Shown: positions 43,901-52,269, counted from the stretch's first letter. The stretch is DNA of 64,000 bases from Prorocentrum cordatum (GCA_963575745.1 CAUYUJ010017638.1:170001-234000); one strand, 5' to 3'. Numbers and translations are program-made. The notes: generated from the letters alone by a model not told the origin.

Positions 43901-45129
43901 CCCACTGCAAGGCAGCGGAAGGTCGGGCTGGCCGCGCAGTTGGGCGCGCGCCGGCTTCGTTCGGAGAACATCCGGCAGACGTCCAGGCCCGCCTCCTGGA
44001 GGCCAACGCGATACCACTTCGACACGACCCCGCGTTCGCGTACGGTCTGGTCGCCCAGGAGGTGTATGCCGGGTCTGGGAATTGGTCTGCCGCGCTTCGA
44101 GCCGAGGGTATCCGGGTGCTGGAGCCGATCGAATATTACGACGACCCTCTCCGAGAGTCCGGCCCACGGCCGGACCACGACACCCTTGACCCTGCTGTTC
44201 GCGCGCGCCTACAGGAGGCCGCGCGGACCCCCATGGGCCCCGATGTGGCCAACGTCTGGTGCTGGGGTACACCGTGTGGCTCGTGCACCGACCTCGGGCT
44301 CATGACCCAGCCCGGCGGGGCCCCGCAGGGGACCCGCGCGTGGGGGCGCCCCGAGGGGGACGGCTCCAAGGAGTTCGAGCTCGTCGGTAACAGCCGCACC
44401 CAGCTCACGTGCGACACCTGCCGCATCCTCCACGATGCCGGCAAGGAGTTCCTCGTCGAGTCCTCCTGGCCTTCGGGCCGCTACCCCAAGATCTGGGACC
44501 AGGCCCCTATGCAAGAGCTGCGTCGAGCGACCGGGGCCATGATCGTCCCGATCCACATGTGCGCCTGGGGTAAGGCCCCGTCCGATGCGCCAGAGAGCCG
44601 CCATCGCAAGGGCAGCTGGTGGCTCGTCAGCCCCCGGCTGTACTTGCACGCCCTGTTGCTGGCACGCCGATGCCCGCGCGACCACCGCCACGTCGAGCTG
44701 GAGGACCACGTGCCCGGCACGGGCATTAAGCGCACCAACGAGGCGCAGGTTTGGGCCCCCAGACTTTGCATCGCGTGGGCAAAAGTTCTGAAGGGAGCCT
44801 ATCACCGCTGGTCGGCGAGCCAGCTGCGACGGCAGCTGGCACATGTATGGGAGGATGGCCCGGGGGCGTCCCCCAATATCGCCAGGGCGAAGGCGCCCGG
44901 GCGCCTGCAGGGAGTCGACTTCACTGGAATCGAGCGCCTCAGGCCTCGGGGGACGGCTCAAAATGCGGTAGGCTCGGCCCAGCCATGCATCGAGCATTGG
45001 CGGGGCTTCCCAAGCCCCCGTTGGGAGAGACACAGGGGGAGGCGAGCGCGGGCAAGCCTCGCTCCCCATGTGAGGACCCGGCAGGAGATATCTTGGAGGA
45101 CCTCGACGGGTGCAGCCCGGCTGAGCTAG
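40957..45129 (+). CDS. Retroelement ORF B: gag-like, CCCH finger, methyltransferase-like
   Basis: 1390 codons open. About residues 125-160 are a charged coiled-coil; 170-410 a helical gag/capsid-like region; C495-x8-C504-x6-C511-x3-H515 is a CCCH zinc finger, presumably nucleocapsid-like. About 610-970 is unrecognised, with HPHHDKDYR and IWRGHMRVLRP patches. About 1030-1280 looks like a cytosine-5 methyltransferase fold: motif I EVYAGSGNWSAAL (from 1035), acidic PIEYYDDPL (motif II position), WCWGTPCGS with the Pro-Cys pair at 1106-1107 (motif IV), VGN (1143-1145) and FLVES (1165-1169, motif VI position, normally ENV). Real-looking sequence ends near 45010, where the frame changes. Retrotransposon-borne cytosine methyltransferases are known from dinoflagellates; DIRS-type methylase is the alternative. 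Confidence 0.65.
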   Translation: MEARARERAAASDKVPLQGSLSLEGSRSRSARGRDPSPRQAPWRELFGAMPAVRPTDPRRGLLGDRDLLAREGRGGPARGTNPLLDGPSVLGQLTGQSPHGGGMGGERAGGPDDAGAPGALGGLAAEAEAQIIERLDRQNRLAERHVLAAERQARATEGDKKARGTRAGIGRDEELDLYIARGCNTFVVEACEGITGKDLFDSLKRMCAHSKSTLKTIGFPCLVTNRVAHGDAALAFGASPHDPGVDDCIPARDEDFDGYRFPVDDKLEPHQRPATHMATWFKRARCEIQMFESIVGVAHGAERRRSLGFSEAAFERDPSESPDHWVKDLREELRSTWVEELRELRRRICRELDTENPRREDIKYILLMPENGYDLPRTFDLGDPNAYYQQVVVPLRKAALTRLLNGQLNAHLTRRPPKAGGGDEIGESQPSALGDDRPKAGAGPQPKAGPKAGAGAPAGTAPKRAYPAGKELTRQERTRSVAHAPRNKDNVPICWGATTHMGCSRKACDCPNSHDPIKSTRGLDYTVVMQLTRRGGLLGAPRIDPKQVDGMIAQLRSQAKGAESEKVGESTSPPAAPDSQKGKGRGRGSGSRAAGDPGPGQAPDDYATLQLTAMESDLREAVKGPGFGWLEDHDCPRAATTWGAQPTGEGPELRRKLMQELESEGIFAPLKGASEYLQSHVRGRVMGARLRGERLTVERALEEAVDRGHRGLSSEAADLHEALSCAAGCVSEGGAEVGPVAWDADGPIGRGSCTFWDGGTRIQWAFLDYRDRLSPAEETGRAMGLEVGDTEERQCLLLHVAAGVLLLRAGEGEGEPSPDAVQQLAAEYRRALWEEAHEALRALGDSPPWITAMEADVRSYVHDAVHPHHDKDYRCLAACPVADLDAVTLQVHRVDGSGRPCADHLMGTGVGAEDRVIPLLIWRGHMRVLRPGTHAEAVALGQRWGRAGSLSREIVSVGWREMLDEGPDVEPTVPGKSAPCTHCKAAEGRAGRAVGRAPASFGEHPADVQARLLEANAIPLRHDPAFAYGLVAQEVYAGSGNWSAALRAEGIRVLEPIEYYDDPLRESGPRPDHDTLDPAVRARLQEAARTPMGPDVANVWCWGTPCGSCTDLGLMTQPGGAPQGTRAWGRPEGDGSKEFELVGNSRTQLTCDTCRILHDAGKEFLVESSWPSGRYPKIWDQAPMQELRRATGAMIVPIHMCAWGKAPSDAPESRHRKGSWWLVSPRLYLHALLLARRCPRDHRHVELEDHVPGTGIKRTNEAQVWAPRLCIAWAKVLKGAYHRWSASQLRRQLAHVWEDGPGASPNIARAKAPGRLQGVDFTGIERLRPRGTAQNAVGSAQPCIEHWRGFPSPRWERHRGRRARASLAPHVRTRQEISWRTSTGAARLS

Positions 45130-45400
45130 CTACGGTCTACCTGGCCTTCTGCGCGGATCACCCTGAGTATGACCCCGAGGCCATGCGGACTCTGGTTGGT
45201 CTGGGGGATCGGCTCCTCCAACGGACTGGGTCCCTGAAGGAGGCGGCCGCGCTTGGGTAACCCTCTCCGCGGTGTCCTGGGGGACAAGGTGCGGCGGTGC
45301 TTAGGCCGAGAGCACTTCGAGTACGTCCGGGAACTGGCGGAAGGGGGGCGTCTGCGCGGCGGGGCGCGCCGCGGCGGCGCGAGCGGGCCCAGCCGTGCCC
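45010..45400 (+). CDS. Retroelement ORF B-C linker, in three frames
   Basis: Protein-like text continues in a new frame from about 45010 (ending CSPAELATVYLAF, YDPEAMRTLVGLGDRLLQ, stop at 45258-45260). It then moves to the next frame at about 45255 (NPLRGVLGDKVRRCLGREHF, EYVRELAEGG) and back at about 45390 into the RT frame. The middle text resembles the segment that commonly precedes RT in this dinoflagellate family. The three shifts within 400 bp argue for indels (mutation or assembly) rather than programmed events. Confidence 0.5.
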
Positions 45401-47060
45401 TAGCGTGCGAGCCCACATCGACGAGGCCTACCAGAAGGTATGGGCTGATGTGACGTGGGGCATCGTCTTGGTAGCTTCCCAGGCGGCAGAGGGATTCATG
45501 ACGGAGCTGGCGGAAGCCCCCCTTGGGAGGGCCCCGAAGCAGCTACCGGACAGAACCCTATCGTCCGAGGGGCGCATGATCCACGCGATGCTCTCGGCCA
45601 ACGCCGCCACTCATAAGCGCGACCACCCACCGGCCGTCCAGCCACGCCATCGGCAGGTGGCGAGGGCGGCGGTATGGCACCGCGCGCGTCATCCCGGAGC
45701 GCGCCTGCTCTGCGCCAAGCGGGACGTCTCGCGGGCCTTCAAGTGGCTGGACATCGCCCCGGCCGATGTCGGGGACTTTGGCACTTCATTGCCGGGGGCC
45801 CGCGCCGGCATCGAGGGGGACATCATAATCGTTTACCTAGCCATGGTGTTTGGGTGGACAGGAGCCCCAGGCAATTACATGATGCTCGCCCTGGCGGCCA
45901 GGGAGCTCCACGAGAGTTATCGGCCTGGCGAGCCGCGCTGGCACGACGCAGCCCACTTCCATTCGGAGTGGCTTATGGATGATCCAGTGGTGGTGGAGCC
46001 CGACATCGGGGTCCGGCCGTGGATGGCCTGCGACGCGCTGGACGCTTCCATACGGGAGGTATTCGGGTCCGAAGCGGTGAACGTCAGCAAACGGGACGCC
46101 GAGGGGGAGCCCTCTACTACTCAGATTATCTGGGGGCTCAGCATGGACTTCGAGCGCGAGCGAGTGGGGCTCCCGGAGCCCAAGGCCATGAAGATGCGAT
46201 TCCTCCTGGCGGAGCCGGAGCTGAGCTTCGGCTGCCGCATGGTACGGCTGCGGACCGCGAGGGAGCTGAGTGGGCTAGGCCAGTTCTGCGCTTGCGCAGC
46301 TCCCGCCCTGAGCCTGGAGCTCCCAGCGGTCCACCGGATGCTGTCGGGAGACCCATGCCAGGCCTACGTCCACCCGCCGGGCGACACCGAGCAGGTAGAG
46401 GCTGCGTGGGACGACTGGCACCAGACCCTGGACTGGCTGCGCGTCTGCTTTGAGATGCCTGTCGAAGGTAAATTCGAGACCTCAGGCCTGCTAGGCCTAC
46501 GCGAGGCCCTCGCGCTCCCGGGGGCGCTCGGCAGGTTGCGCTGTCTGGGAGGCGATGCCACCCTGGACCGGATTGGCGCGCAGGACTGGACTTCGCGCGA
46601 ATACATCGTGGCGGAGGCGGCTTCCTACCTGGAGACGCTCCGCTCCGCCCCCGGGGTCACTTGGCAGGGAGAGGGGGAGATCATCGCGGTGGTCGAGCTC
46701 CTTTGCCTGATAGCCCTGGCGGCTGAGAAAGGCCCGGACTGGTTCCAGCTTCTCCTGCCGTGCGTCACGGACAACAGCAATGTCAGTCGTTGGCTGCGAC
46801 GCCGCCGTGCACGGAACGCGGTGGCGCGCCACCTGCTTCGCTTCTTGGCCATGCTGGAGCTACGGTACAAGTTCCGGGTCGTGGACGGACTTTACTTGCG
46901 AACGTACCACAGCGAGTTGGCCGACTTCGTGACTCGAGCCACGGTGGCGGAGGTACGCCAGCGGATGGCGGAGGCGGGCTGGACCGAGTTATCACCAGCA
47001 GCCCCGTGGGGCGAGCTGGTGGAGGAGGCCGCCCAGCGCGAGCTGCGGATGCCAGGAGAC
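45390..47060 (+). CDS. Retroelement ORF C: reverse transcriptase and RNase H
   Basis: Numbering from the first ATG of the open frame (45297); convincing protein text starts near SVRAHIDEAYQKVWADV. RT: motif A KRDVSRAF with Asp143, motif B VFGWTGAPG (184-192), motif C WLMDDPVVV with Asp228/Asp229, then the W-G-L thumb-proximal segment. RNase H: GGDATLDRIG (Asp420), AVVELLCLIA (Glu467), CVTDNSNV (Asp492), SELADFVTR (Asp543), so all four acidic residues are kept. Both enzymes look catalytically intact, although upstream regions are frameshifted. LMDD instead of YxDD and the TDN...LAD RNase H recall DIRS/Ty3-like enzymes, but the element fits no standard order. Downstream of about 47060 the frame turns Arg/Pro-rich and another frame takes over. 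Confidence 0.85.
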
Positions 47061-47314
47061 GATGGCAGAGACGAGTCAAGGGAGCCCGAGAGGCCCTGCC
47101 CCGCTACGCCCCCCTGCAAGTCGACGGGGCGCGGCTACTGGAGGTGGGAACCGCGTGGCCCCCCTTCGGGGAGGCCTGGGAGAGCCTTGGCGGGTCGGCG
47201 CTGCTGGCACCTTGGGATGTCGGCGACCGATGGGGCCCGGACGGCGGCGACCACCTCAAGGACCCCGCAGGGGCACCACAGGTCCGCTGGGTGCCCGAAG
47301 ATCCAAAGTGTTGA
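47060..47314 (+). CDS. Retroelement 3' tail, shifted frame
   Basis: After the RNase H the more protein-like reading is in another frame: ALPRYAPLQVDGARLLEVGT, AWPPFGEAWESLGGSALLAP, WDVGDRWGPDGGDHLKD, then a stop (TGA) at 47312-47314 exactly at the AT-rich border. LLEVGT..FGEAW..LGG looks faintly like a methyltransferase motif I. It could be the start of a truncated further domain. Confidence 0.35.
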   Translation, partial: RWQRRVKGAREALPRYAPLQVDGARLLEVGTAWPPFGEAWESLGGSALLAPWDVGDRWGPDGGDHLKDPAGAPQVRWVPEDPKC

Positions 47315-47545
47315 TTTTTTCAAGACGCCCCAAACGTAATTATATTGAGAGATAGTTTTGATATTTTTCAAACGCGTTGATATCGAGTGAGAAGTATTGA
47401 TTGTTTGAAGTATGTTGTGATTTTTCGTCATATGTATTGTTTTTTTTGTGAATGTGTTGATTTTTTTTATATATATATATATATAAAAAAAACACGCAGA
47501 AGAACACAGCCCCCCTCCCCCTAGGCACTCTGGCATCCTTGCCTA
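47315..47545. other. AT-rich border segment with (TA)n
   Basis: Abrupt change from GC-rich coding to AT-rich sequence with GTTGATTTTTT-like units of about 20-30 bp and (TA)n at about 47468-47490. No gene. Confidence 0.6.
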
Positions 47546-47587
47546 GGTTACATGTAATTCCAGAAACCCAATTGACAATTTCTGTGG

Positions 47588-48375
47588 CTCTTCAGGAGGC
47601 CGACGGTGACACGTGTCACCCGCACGTGCGGGTGACCATGGTCACCCGCGCGCGCGCGCGTTGGAGTTCTGCGTTGTCCACAATGGATAAGTCGTATGTA
47701 TACTTCCAAAAATTGAATTTGAAATTTCTGGGGCTCTTTAAGGAGGCCGACGGCGTGCGGGTGACCATGGTCACCCGCGCGCGCGCGCGTTGGAGTTCTG
47801 CGTTGTCCACAATGGATAAGTCGACATGTATACTTCCAAAAATTGGATTTGAAATTTCTGGGGCTCTTTAAGGAGGCCGACGGCGTGCGGGTGACCATGG
47901 TCACCCGCGCGTGCGCGTTGGAGTTCTGCGTTGTCCACAATGGATAAGTCGACATGTATACTTCCAAAAATTGAATTTGAAATTTCTGGGGCTCTGTAAG
48001 GAGGCCGACGGTGACACGTGTCACCCGCGCGTGCGGGTGACCATGGTCACCCGCGCGCGCGCGCGCGTTGGAGTTCTGCGTTGTCCACAATGGATATAAG
48101 TCGACATGTATACTTCCAAAAATTGAATTTGTAATGTCTGGGGCTCTTTAAGGAGGCCGACGGTGACACGTGTCACCCGCACGTGCGGGTGACCATGGTC
48201 ACCCGCGCGCGCGCGCACTGGAGTTCTGCGTTGTCCACAATGGATATAAGTCGACATGTATACTTCCAAAAATTGAATTTGAAATTTATGGGGCTCTTTA
48301 AGGAGGCCGACGGTGACACGTGTCACCCGCGCGTGCGGGTGACCATGGTCACCCGCGCGCGCGCTCTCTGGGAGT
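47588..48375. repeat. Tandem array of stacked palindromes, six units
   Basis: Unit of 131-155 bp. Each has CTTTAAGGAGGCCGACGG, then palindromes in direct succession: GGTGACACGTGTCACC, CGCACGTGCG (or CGCGCGTGCG), GGTGACCATGGTCACC, (CG)n, followed by TTGGAGTTCTGCGTTGTCCA, CAATGGATA and GTCGACATGTATACTTCCAA. Units 2 and 3 lack the first palindrome (GACGGCGTGCGGGTGACC). The array is bordered by the retroelement end and an SL relic. Confidence 0.9.
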
Positions 48376-48544
48376 GATGTATTGTTTACTTGTGATCCAA
48401 CCGCTGCACGATCGAGGCACTAGGGCAGGTCCCCATGGCCACTCTTGCACCCTAATACCCCGAACACAGAAAACAATAATGCCACTCTTGCAGCATATTG
48501 ATATTCGTCATCTTGGACATCCAAGGGCTTGCATCCTTACCCGT

Positions 48545-48581
48545 CCGTAGGCATGTCGGCTCAAGCCAGCGTGGGCTCAAG
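48545..48581 (+). other. Doubled spliced-leader relic
   Basis: 48545-48565 (CCGTAGGCATG... GGCTCAAG) matches the SL at 18 of 21 positions without gaps. It is followed with no spacer by CCAGCGTGGGCTCAAG (48566-48581), a second leader that starts at the CCA after the leader's own internal AG. Full leader plus truncated leader is the known pattern after two rounds of trans-splicing and reinsertion. It marks the 5' end of a recycled cDNA. Confidence 0.8.
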
Positions 48582-48599
48582 ACAACCACGGCAGCCGCG

Positions 48600-48701
48600 A
48601 TGCGGCGGCTGCGTGGGACGACCCATGATGAATACTACGAGCCACGGTGGAATCCTATCATAAGCCAGTGGGAAATACCCATGGTTCCAGACCTCTTCTG
48701 A
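48600..48701 (+). CDS. Small ORF downstream of the SL relic (33 aa)
   Basis: The first ATG after the doubled leader, 19 bp downstream, opens a 33-codon frame: MRRLRGTTHDEYYEPRWNPI then ISQWEIPMVPDLF, stop TGA. The context (GCGATGC) is acceptable, and charged and aromatic residues give a protein-like composition. No family recognised. It may be a truncated remnant of a longer protein, or a true micro-ORF in the recycled transcript. No poly(A) or target duplication was found downstream. Confidence 0.4.
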   Translation: MRRLRGTTHDEYYEPRWNPIISQWEIPMVPDLF

Positions 48702-49490
48702 GGGGGGGGCGCGTGGAGTGGGTACTTGCCACGGTATGGCAGTATCGATACGGACAACGTCAGGACCGAGCTCGTAGGAGCCCGTCGCCCGACAGGAAGC
48801 AGGCTCGAGGCTCGAGGGATTGGCGACCTCAGAGCTCCTCGTCGCTGTCCTCGACGTCGATCGCCGCGTAGATGCTCTCGTCCTGCTGCACGTCGCCCTC
48901 GACGTCGCCCTCGGCACTGGACGTCCGTGATCAGCGAGTCGCGCTCTGCGTCGCCCTCGGCACTGCCCGTGATCCGCTCGTCGCGCTCGGCACTGTCCGT
49001 CGTGATCGGCTCGTCGCGCGCTACACTGGCCGCCTGCTCTGCAGCGTCGCGCTCTGCAGAGCTCGACGCAAGGCCGCCTGCTCTGCTGTCGCCCTGCCCG
49101 CTGCCGTCGCCGACGTCGATCTACTGCCCCATGCCGTCGTCGATATGCTGCCCGATGCCGTCGTCGACGTCGATCTGCTGCCTGCTGCCGTCTGCCGCAA
49201 TGATCTGCTGCCCGCTGCCGTCGTCGATCTGCAGCCCGCTGCCGTCTGCCGCAATGATCTGCTGCCCGTTAACGTCGCCGTCCTCGTCGATCTGCAGCCC
49301 GCTGCCGTCTGCCGCGTGGATCTGCTGCCCGATCTGCTGCCCGTTGCCGTCGCCGTCCTCGTCGATATGCAGCTGCTCGCTGCCGTCGTTTGCCTTCGTC
49401 ATCCCACCCCTCAGCCTTCCTCCCCCCAGCCGCATTGGCAACGCCAGCTAGCTCGATCGACCGAGCCATGAAAACGGTCGCCGAGATTTT
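48700..49490. other. GTC/CTG-rich low complexity
   Basis: From 48840 on, repeats of GTCGTCGATCTGCTGCCCGCTGCC-like text (24-30 bp). Frames are Ser/Ala/Leu or Asp/Gly repeats. No gene called. Confidence 0.6.
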
Positions 49491-49494
49491 CGCG

Positions 49495-49885
49495 GTCGTG
49501 ATTTTGTCTATACGGGATCCTCGGTAGTTTTTCTTCGTGAGTCGACGGTCCCAGAGCCCAGAAACGGCCTCGAGAGGCCGAGCAAGCCGAATAAAATCCG
49601 CCTTGAAATCACGGCGTCGTCGATCGCCGTCGTCGTCGTCGTCGCGCGGCGGTCGCTCAGGGCGCAGAAGGGCTGCGCTACCTCCCAGTGCAGGGGTCGT
49701 CGTATCGTCGTAGTCGTCGTCGTCGTCGTCGTCGTCGTCCTGGAGGAGGCGGAGGAGGATTTCGAGTATGATGCGTGGTGTGTGAGCGTAGCGTCGCGTA
49801 CCGTGTGTATTGGAGGGGGAGTTGGAGGATCCCCTCATCCTCGTCGTCGTCGTAGTCGTCGTCGTCGTCGTCGTCGTCGTCGTTT
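49495..49885. repeat. Segmental duplication, copy 1 (~385 bp)
   Basis: From GTCGTGATTTTGTCTATACG to GGATCCCCTCATCCTCGTCG, nearly identical to 50742-51130 apart from (GTC)n length and a few substitutions. It contains copy 3 of the palindrome-core family (core GGCCTCGAGAGGCC at about 49575). Confidence 0.9.
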
Positions 49886-49889
49886 TCGT

Positions 49890-50676
49890 GGTCCGTGTTG
49901 CGCCGAGGACGCCCTGGACCGCCTCGCGCGCCTCGCGCGCCAGCTTCTCGGCCCAGGGCGGGCCTCCGGTAGCGTGCCCCCGACGTCCCCCTTCTAACCC
50001 TCTTCCCCCCTGGCCTGCGCCCACCCTCCCCGCCCACCCTCCCCCCGTGGGCGCTCATGAGCGCCACGGCGGGCATGGCCCGCCACAAAGGAACGCCGAA
50101 GGTGGCGCCAGACGTGGTCGCGCAGGCGCCGCCAGGAGGGGTGGGGAAGGGGAGGGCAGGGAAATGGGTCGAGGGGACAGGGGAGGAGATACGTGGAAGC
50201 GGGATATGGGAGACGGGGGGAGGAGGACAACGGAGGGATATAGAGGGAAGGGGGGGAGGGCCGTAGATCCCCCTCCTCCTCATCCTCCTGCTTTCCTTGA
50301 CCCCCCCCCCTTTTTTGCCGCGCCCCCTTCTCCTCCTGCCTTCCTTGGCCGTCCCCCCTCTTGCCCGCTTCTGGCCCTCTTGTCCAGCCTTCTTCGTTTC
50401 TATCTTGGCCAGCGCCCTCCTCCTCCTAATCCTCCTCATCCTCCTCCTCCTCCTCCTCCTCTCCCTCCTGGTGCTGCTCGAGAAAGACGTCGGGTGGCCC
50501 AAGCTTCTGGGCGCGCCGCGTGCTGGTCGATCGATGATCCGAGGACGAGGATTACCATGATGACGACGACAGCGACGACGGCGACGATGACGATGGTGAC
50601 GACGATAATCACGATGATGACGGTGATGTCCATGGCAACGTCGACGATGACGATGACGATGACGATGACGATTATT

Positions 50677-50721
<45 letters not shown>

Positions 50722-50740
50722 GTGGTGATGATGATGATGA
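49890..50740. other. Low complexity between duplicated copies
   Basis: GTC, CCT and GAT microsatellites. Frames are low complexity. No exon recognised. Confidence 0.5.
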
Positions 50741-50741
50741 C

Positions 50742-50953
50742 GTCGTGATTTTGTCTATACGGGACCCTCGGTAGTTTTTCTTCGTCAGTCGACGGTCCCA
50801 GATCCCAGAAACGGCCTCGAGAGGCCGAGCATGCCGAATAAAATCCGCCTTGAAATCACGGCGTCGTCGATCGCCGTCGTCGTCGTCGTCGTGCGGCGGT
50901 CGCTCAGGGAGCGCAGAAGGGCTGCGCTACCTCCCAGTGCAGGGGTCGTCGTA

Positions 50954-50997
<44 letters not shown>

Positions 50998-51130
50998 CTG
51001 GAGGAGGCGGAGGAGGATTTCGAGTATGATGCGTGGTGTGTGAGCGTAGCGTCGTGTACCGTGTGTATTGGAGGGGGAGTTGGAGGATCCCCTCATCCTC
51101 GTCGTCGTCGTAGTCGTCGTCGTCGCCGTC
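50742..51130. repeat. Segmental duplication, copy 2 (~385 bp)
   Basis: See copy 1 at 49495; offset 1247 bp, same orientation. Contains copy 4 of the palindrome-core family (about 50785-50875). Confidence 0.9.
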
Positions 51131-51170
51131 GCCTCCCCCGTCGCCGCCCTTCGCGGGCACCCGAGGCGAG

Positions 51171-51233
51171 GTGCCCGATTTCGTGTACACCGCCAGCGAC
51201 TTCAGCTCGAGGCCGAAGCCTAAAGAGATCCAG
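51171..51233 (+). CDS. Candidate exon 1, unknown multi-exon gene
   Basis: Twenty-one codons (VPDFVYTASDFSSRPKPKEI-Q) with mostly G/C third positions in an otherwise GTC-repeat landscape. Left border GGCGAG|GTGCCC, right border ATCCAG|GCGCCG (GC donor). No family recognised. Probably part of a plus-strand gene with the exons at 51601, 52170, 52567 and 53232. Confidence 0.45.
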
Positions 51234-51560
51234 GCGCCGTGCTCGTGGTCTTCCGCTTGTCCGTCGTCGTGGTCTTCCGCTTGTCCTCGTCGTCGTGGTC
51301 ATCCGCTTGTCCGTCGTCGTCGTCGTCGTCGTCGTGGTCGTGGTCTTCCCCTTGTCCGTCGTCGTGGTTTTCCGCTTGTCCGTCGTCGTGGTCTTCCGTT
51401 TGTCCGTCGTCGTGGTCTTCCGCTTGTCCTCGTCGTCGTGGTCTTCCGCTTGTCCGTCGTCGTCGTCGTCGTCGTTGTCGTCGTCGTCGTCGACGTCTTC
51501 GTCGTCGTCGTCGTCGCCCACGTCGCTATACCCGTAACGCCGTAACTCTTTCTTTTCATT
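51234..51560. repeat. 24-bp tandem repeat, locus 1 (intronic)
   Basis: GTGGTCTTCCGCTTGTCCGT plus CGTC, about ten degenerate copies; a second array of the same unit is at 51830-52140. Translates to VFRLSVVV or DKRKTTTT repeats, which are by-products. Confidence 0.85.
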
Positions 51561-51600
51561 TTTCTCCTCCTTTGCTTGTCCAACCGCCTCCCTCCCCGAG

Positions 51601-51686
51601 GTGTTCCAGCACCTGGTGGACAACTTGACTGGTGTCGGCGGCGGCCGCCGCTTCTCGCAGAAGCTGCTGATGGACAGCCCGGGGGG
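51601..51686 (+). CDS. Candidate exon 2, unknown gene
   Basis: Reads VFQHLVDNLTGVGGGRRFSQ then KLLMDSPG. The acceptor CCTCCCCGAG|GTGTTC follows a pyrimidine-rich tract; the donor is probably GG|GTCGTC. GC3-rich and helical/amphipathic in look, unlike the flanking microsatellites. Function unknown. Confidence 0.5.
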
Positions 51687-51689
51687 TCG

Positions 51690-52168
51690 TCGTCGCCGCC
51701 GCCACCGTCGTCGTCGTCGTGGGCCTGCTTGCGCTTCTCCTTCTGGCGGAGGCCCCCTTCCGTGAGAAATGCCTTTTCTGGCGATGCATCCGCCCCCGTC
51801 GTCCTCGTCGTCGTGGTATCCGCTTGTCCGTCGTCGTCGTCGTCGTGGTCGTGGTCTTCCGCTTGTCCGTCGTCGTGGTCTTCCGCTTGTCCGTCGTCGT
51901 GGTCTTCCGCTTGTCCGTCGTCGTGGTCTTCCGCTTGTCCGCGTCGTCGTGGTCTTCCGCTTGTCCGTCGCCGTCGTCGTCGTGGTCGTGGTCTTCCGCT
52001 TGTCCGTCGTCGTGGTCTTCCGCTTGTCCGTCGTCGTGGTCTTCCGCTTGTCCGTCGTCGTGGTCTTCCGCTTGTCCTCGTCGTCGTGGTCTTCCGCTTG
52101 TCCGTCGTCGTCGTCGTCGTCGTCGTCGTCGACGTCTTTGTCGTCCACGTCGCCTCCCTGGCCGTGGA
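51690..52168. repeat. 24-bp tandem repeat, locus 2 (intronic)
   Basis: (GTC)n and about thirteen copies of GTGGTCTTCCGCTTGTCCGT-type units between candidate exons 2 and 3, paralogous to the intron array at 51234-51560. Confidence 0.85.
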
Positions 52169-52169
52169 G

Positions 52170-52264
52170 GATGCGTGGGACCGCTCCTACAAGTCAGCCT
52201 ACGAGGAGGCGTTCAAGAACGATCACGGCCGCCATCCCGTGAAGAAACGAGTGTCTGGAGTCAG
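52170..52264 (+). CDS. Candidate exon 3, unknown gene
   Basis: Reads DAWDRSYKSAYEEAFKNDHG then RHPVKKRVSGV, strongly GC3. Acceptor CTGGCCGTGGAG|GATGCG, donor GGAGTCAG|GCTCGC (GC) or ACGA|GTGTCT (GT). No family recognised. Confidence 0.5.
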
Positions 52265-52269
52265 GCTCG

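Larger units (their letters stand above)
37861..47314 (+). mobile_element. SL-associated retroelement with methyltransferase, RT and RNase H
   Basis: A continuous GC-rich coding block on the plus strand, about 9.4 kb. Order: membrane/Cys-rich ORF, unrecognised ORF, gag-like region with CCCH zinc finger, methyltransferase-like domain, RT, RNase H. The frame changes at about 39900, 40956, 45010, 45255, 45390 and 47055, yet few stops are present; this is decay by indels, assembly indels, or (for some) programmed frameshifting. No integrase, tyrosine recombinase, protease or LTR was recognised. The coding block stops abruptly at an AT-rich border near 47314. The family resembles the unclassified long retroelement polyproteins common in dinoflagellates. 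Confidence 0.8.

Noticed and set aside
47588-48375. CRISPR-like array
   Set aside because: Repeats are contiguous 131-155-bp units with no unique spacers, in a eukaryotic context with no cas-like genes.
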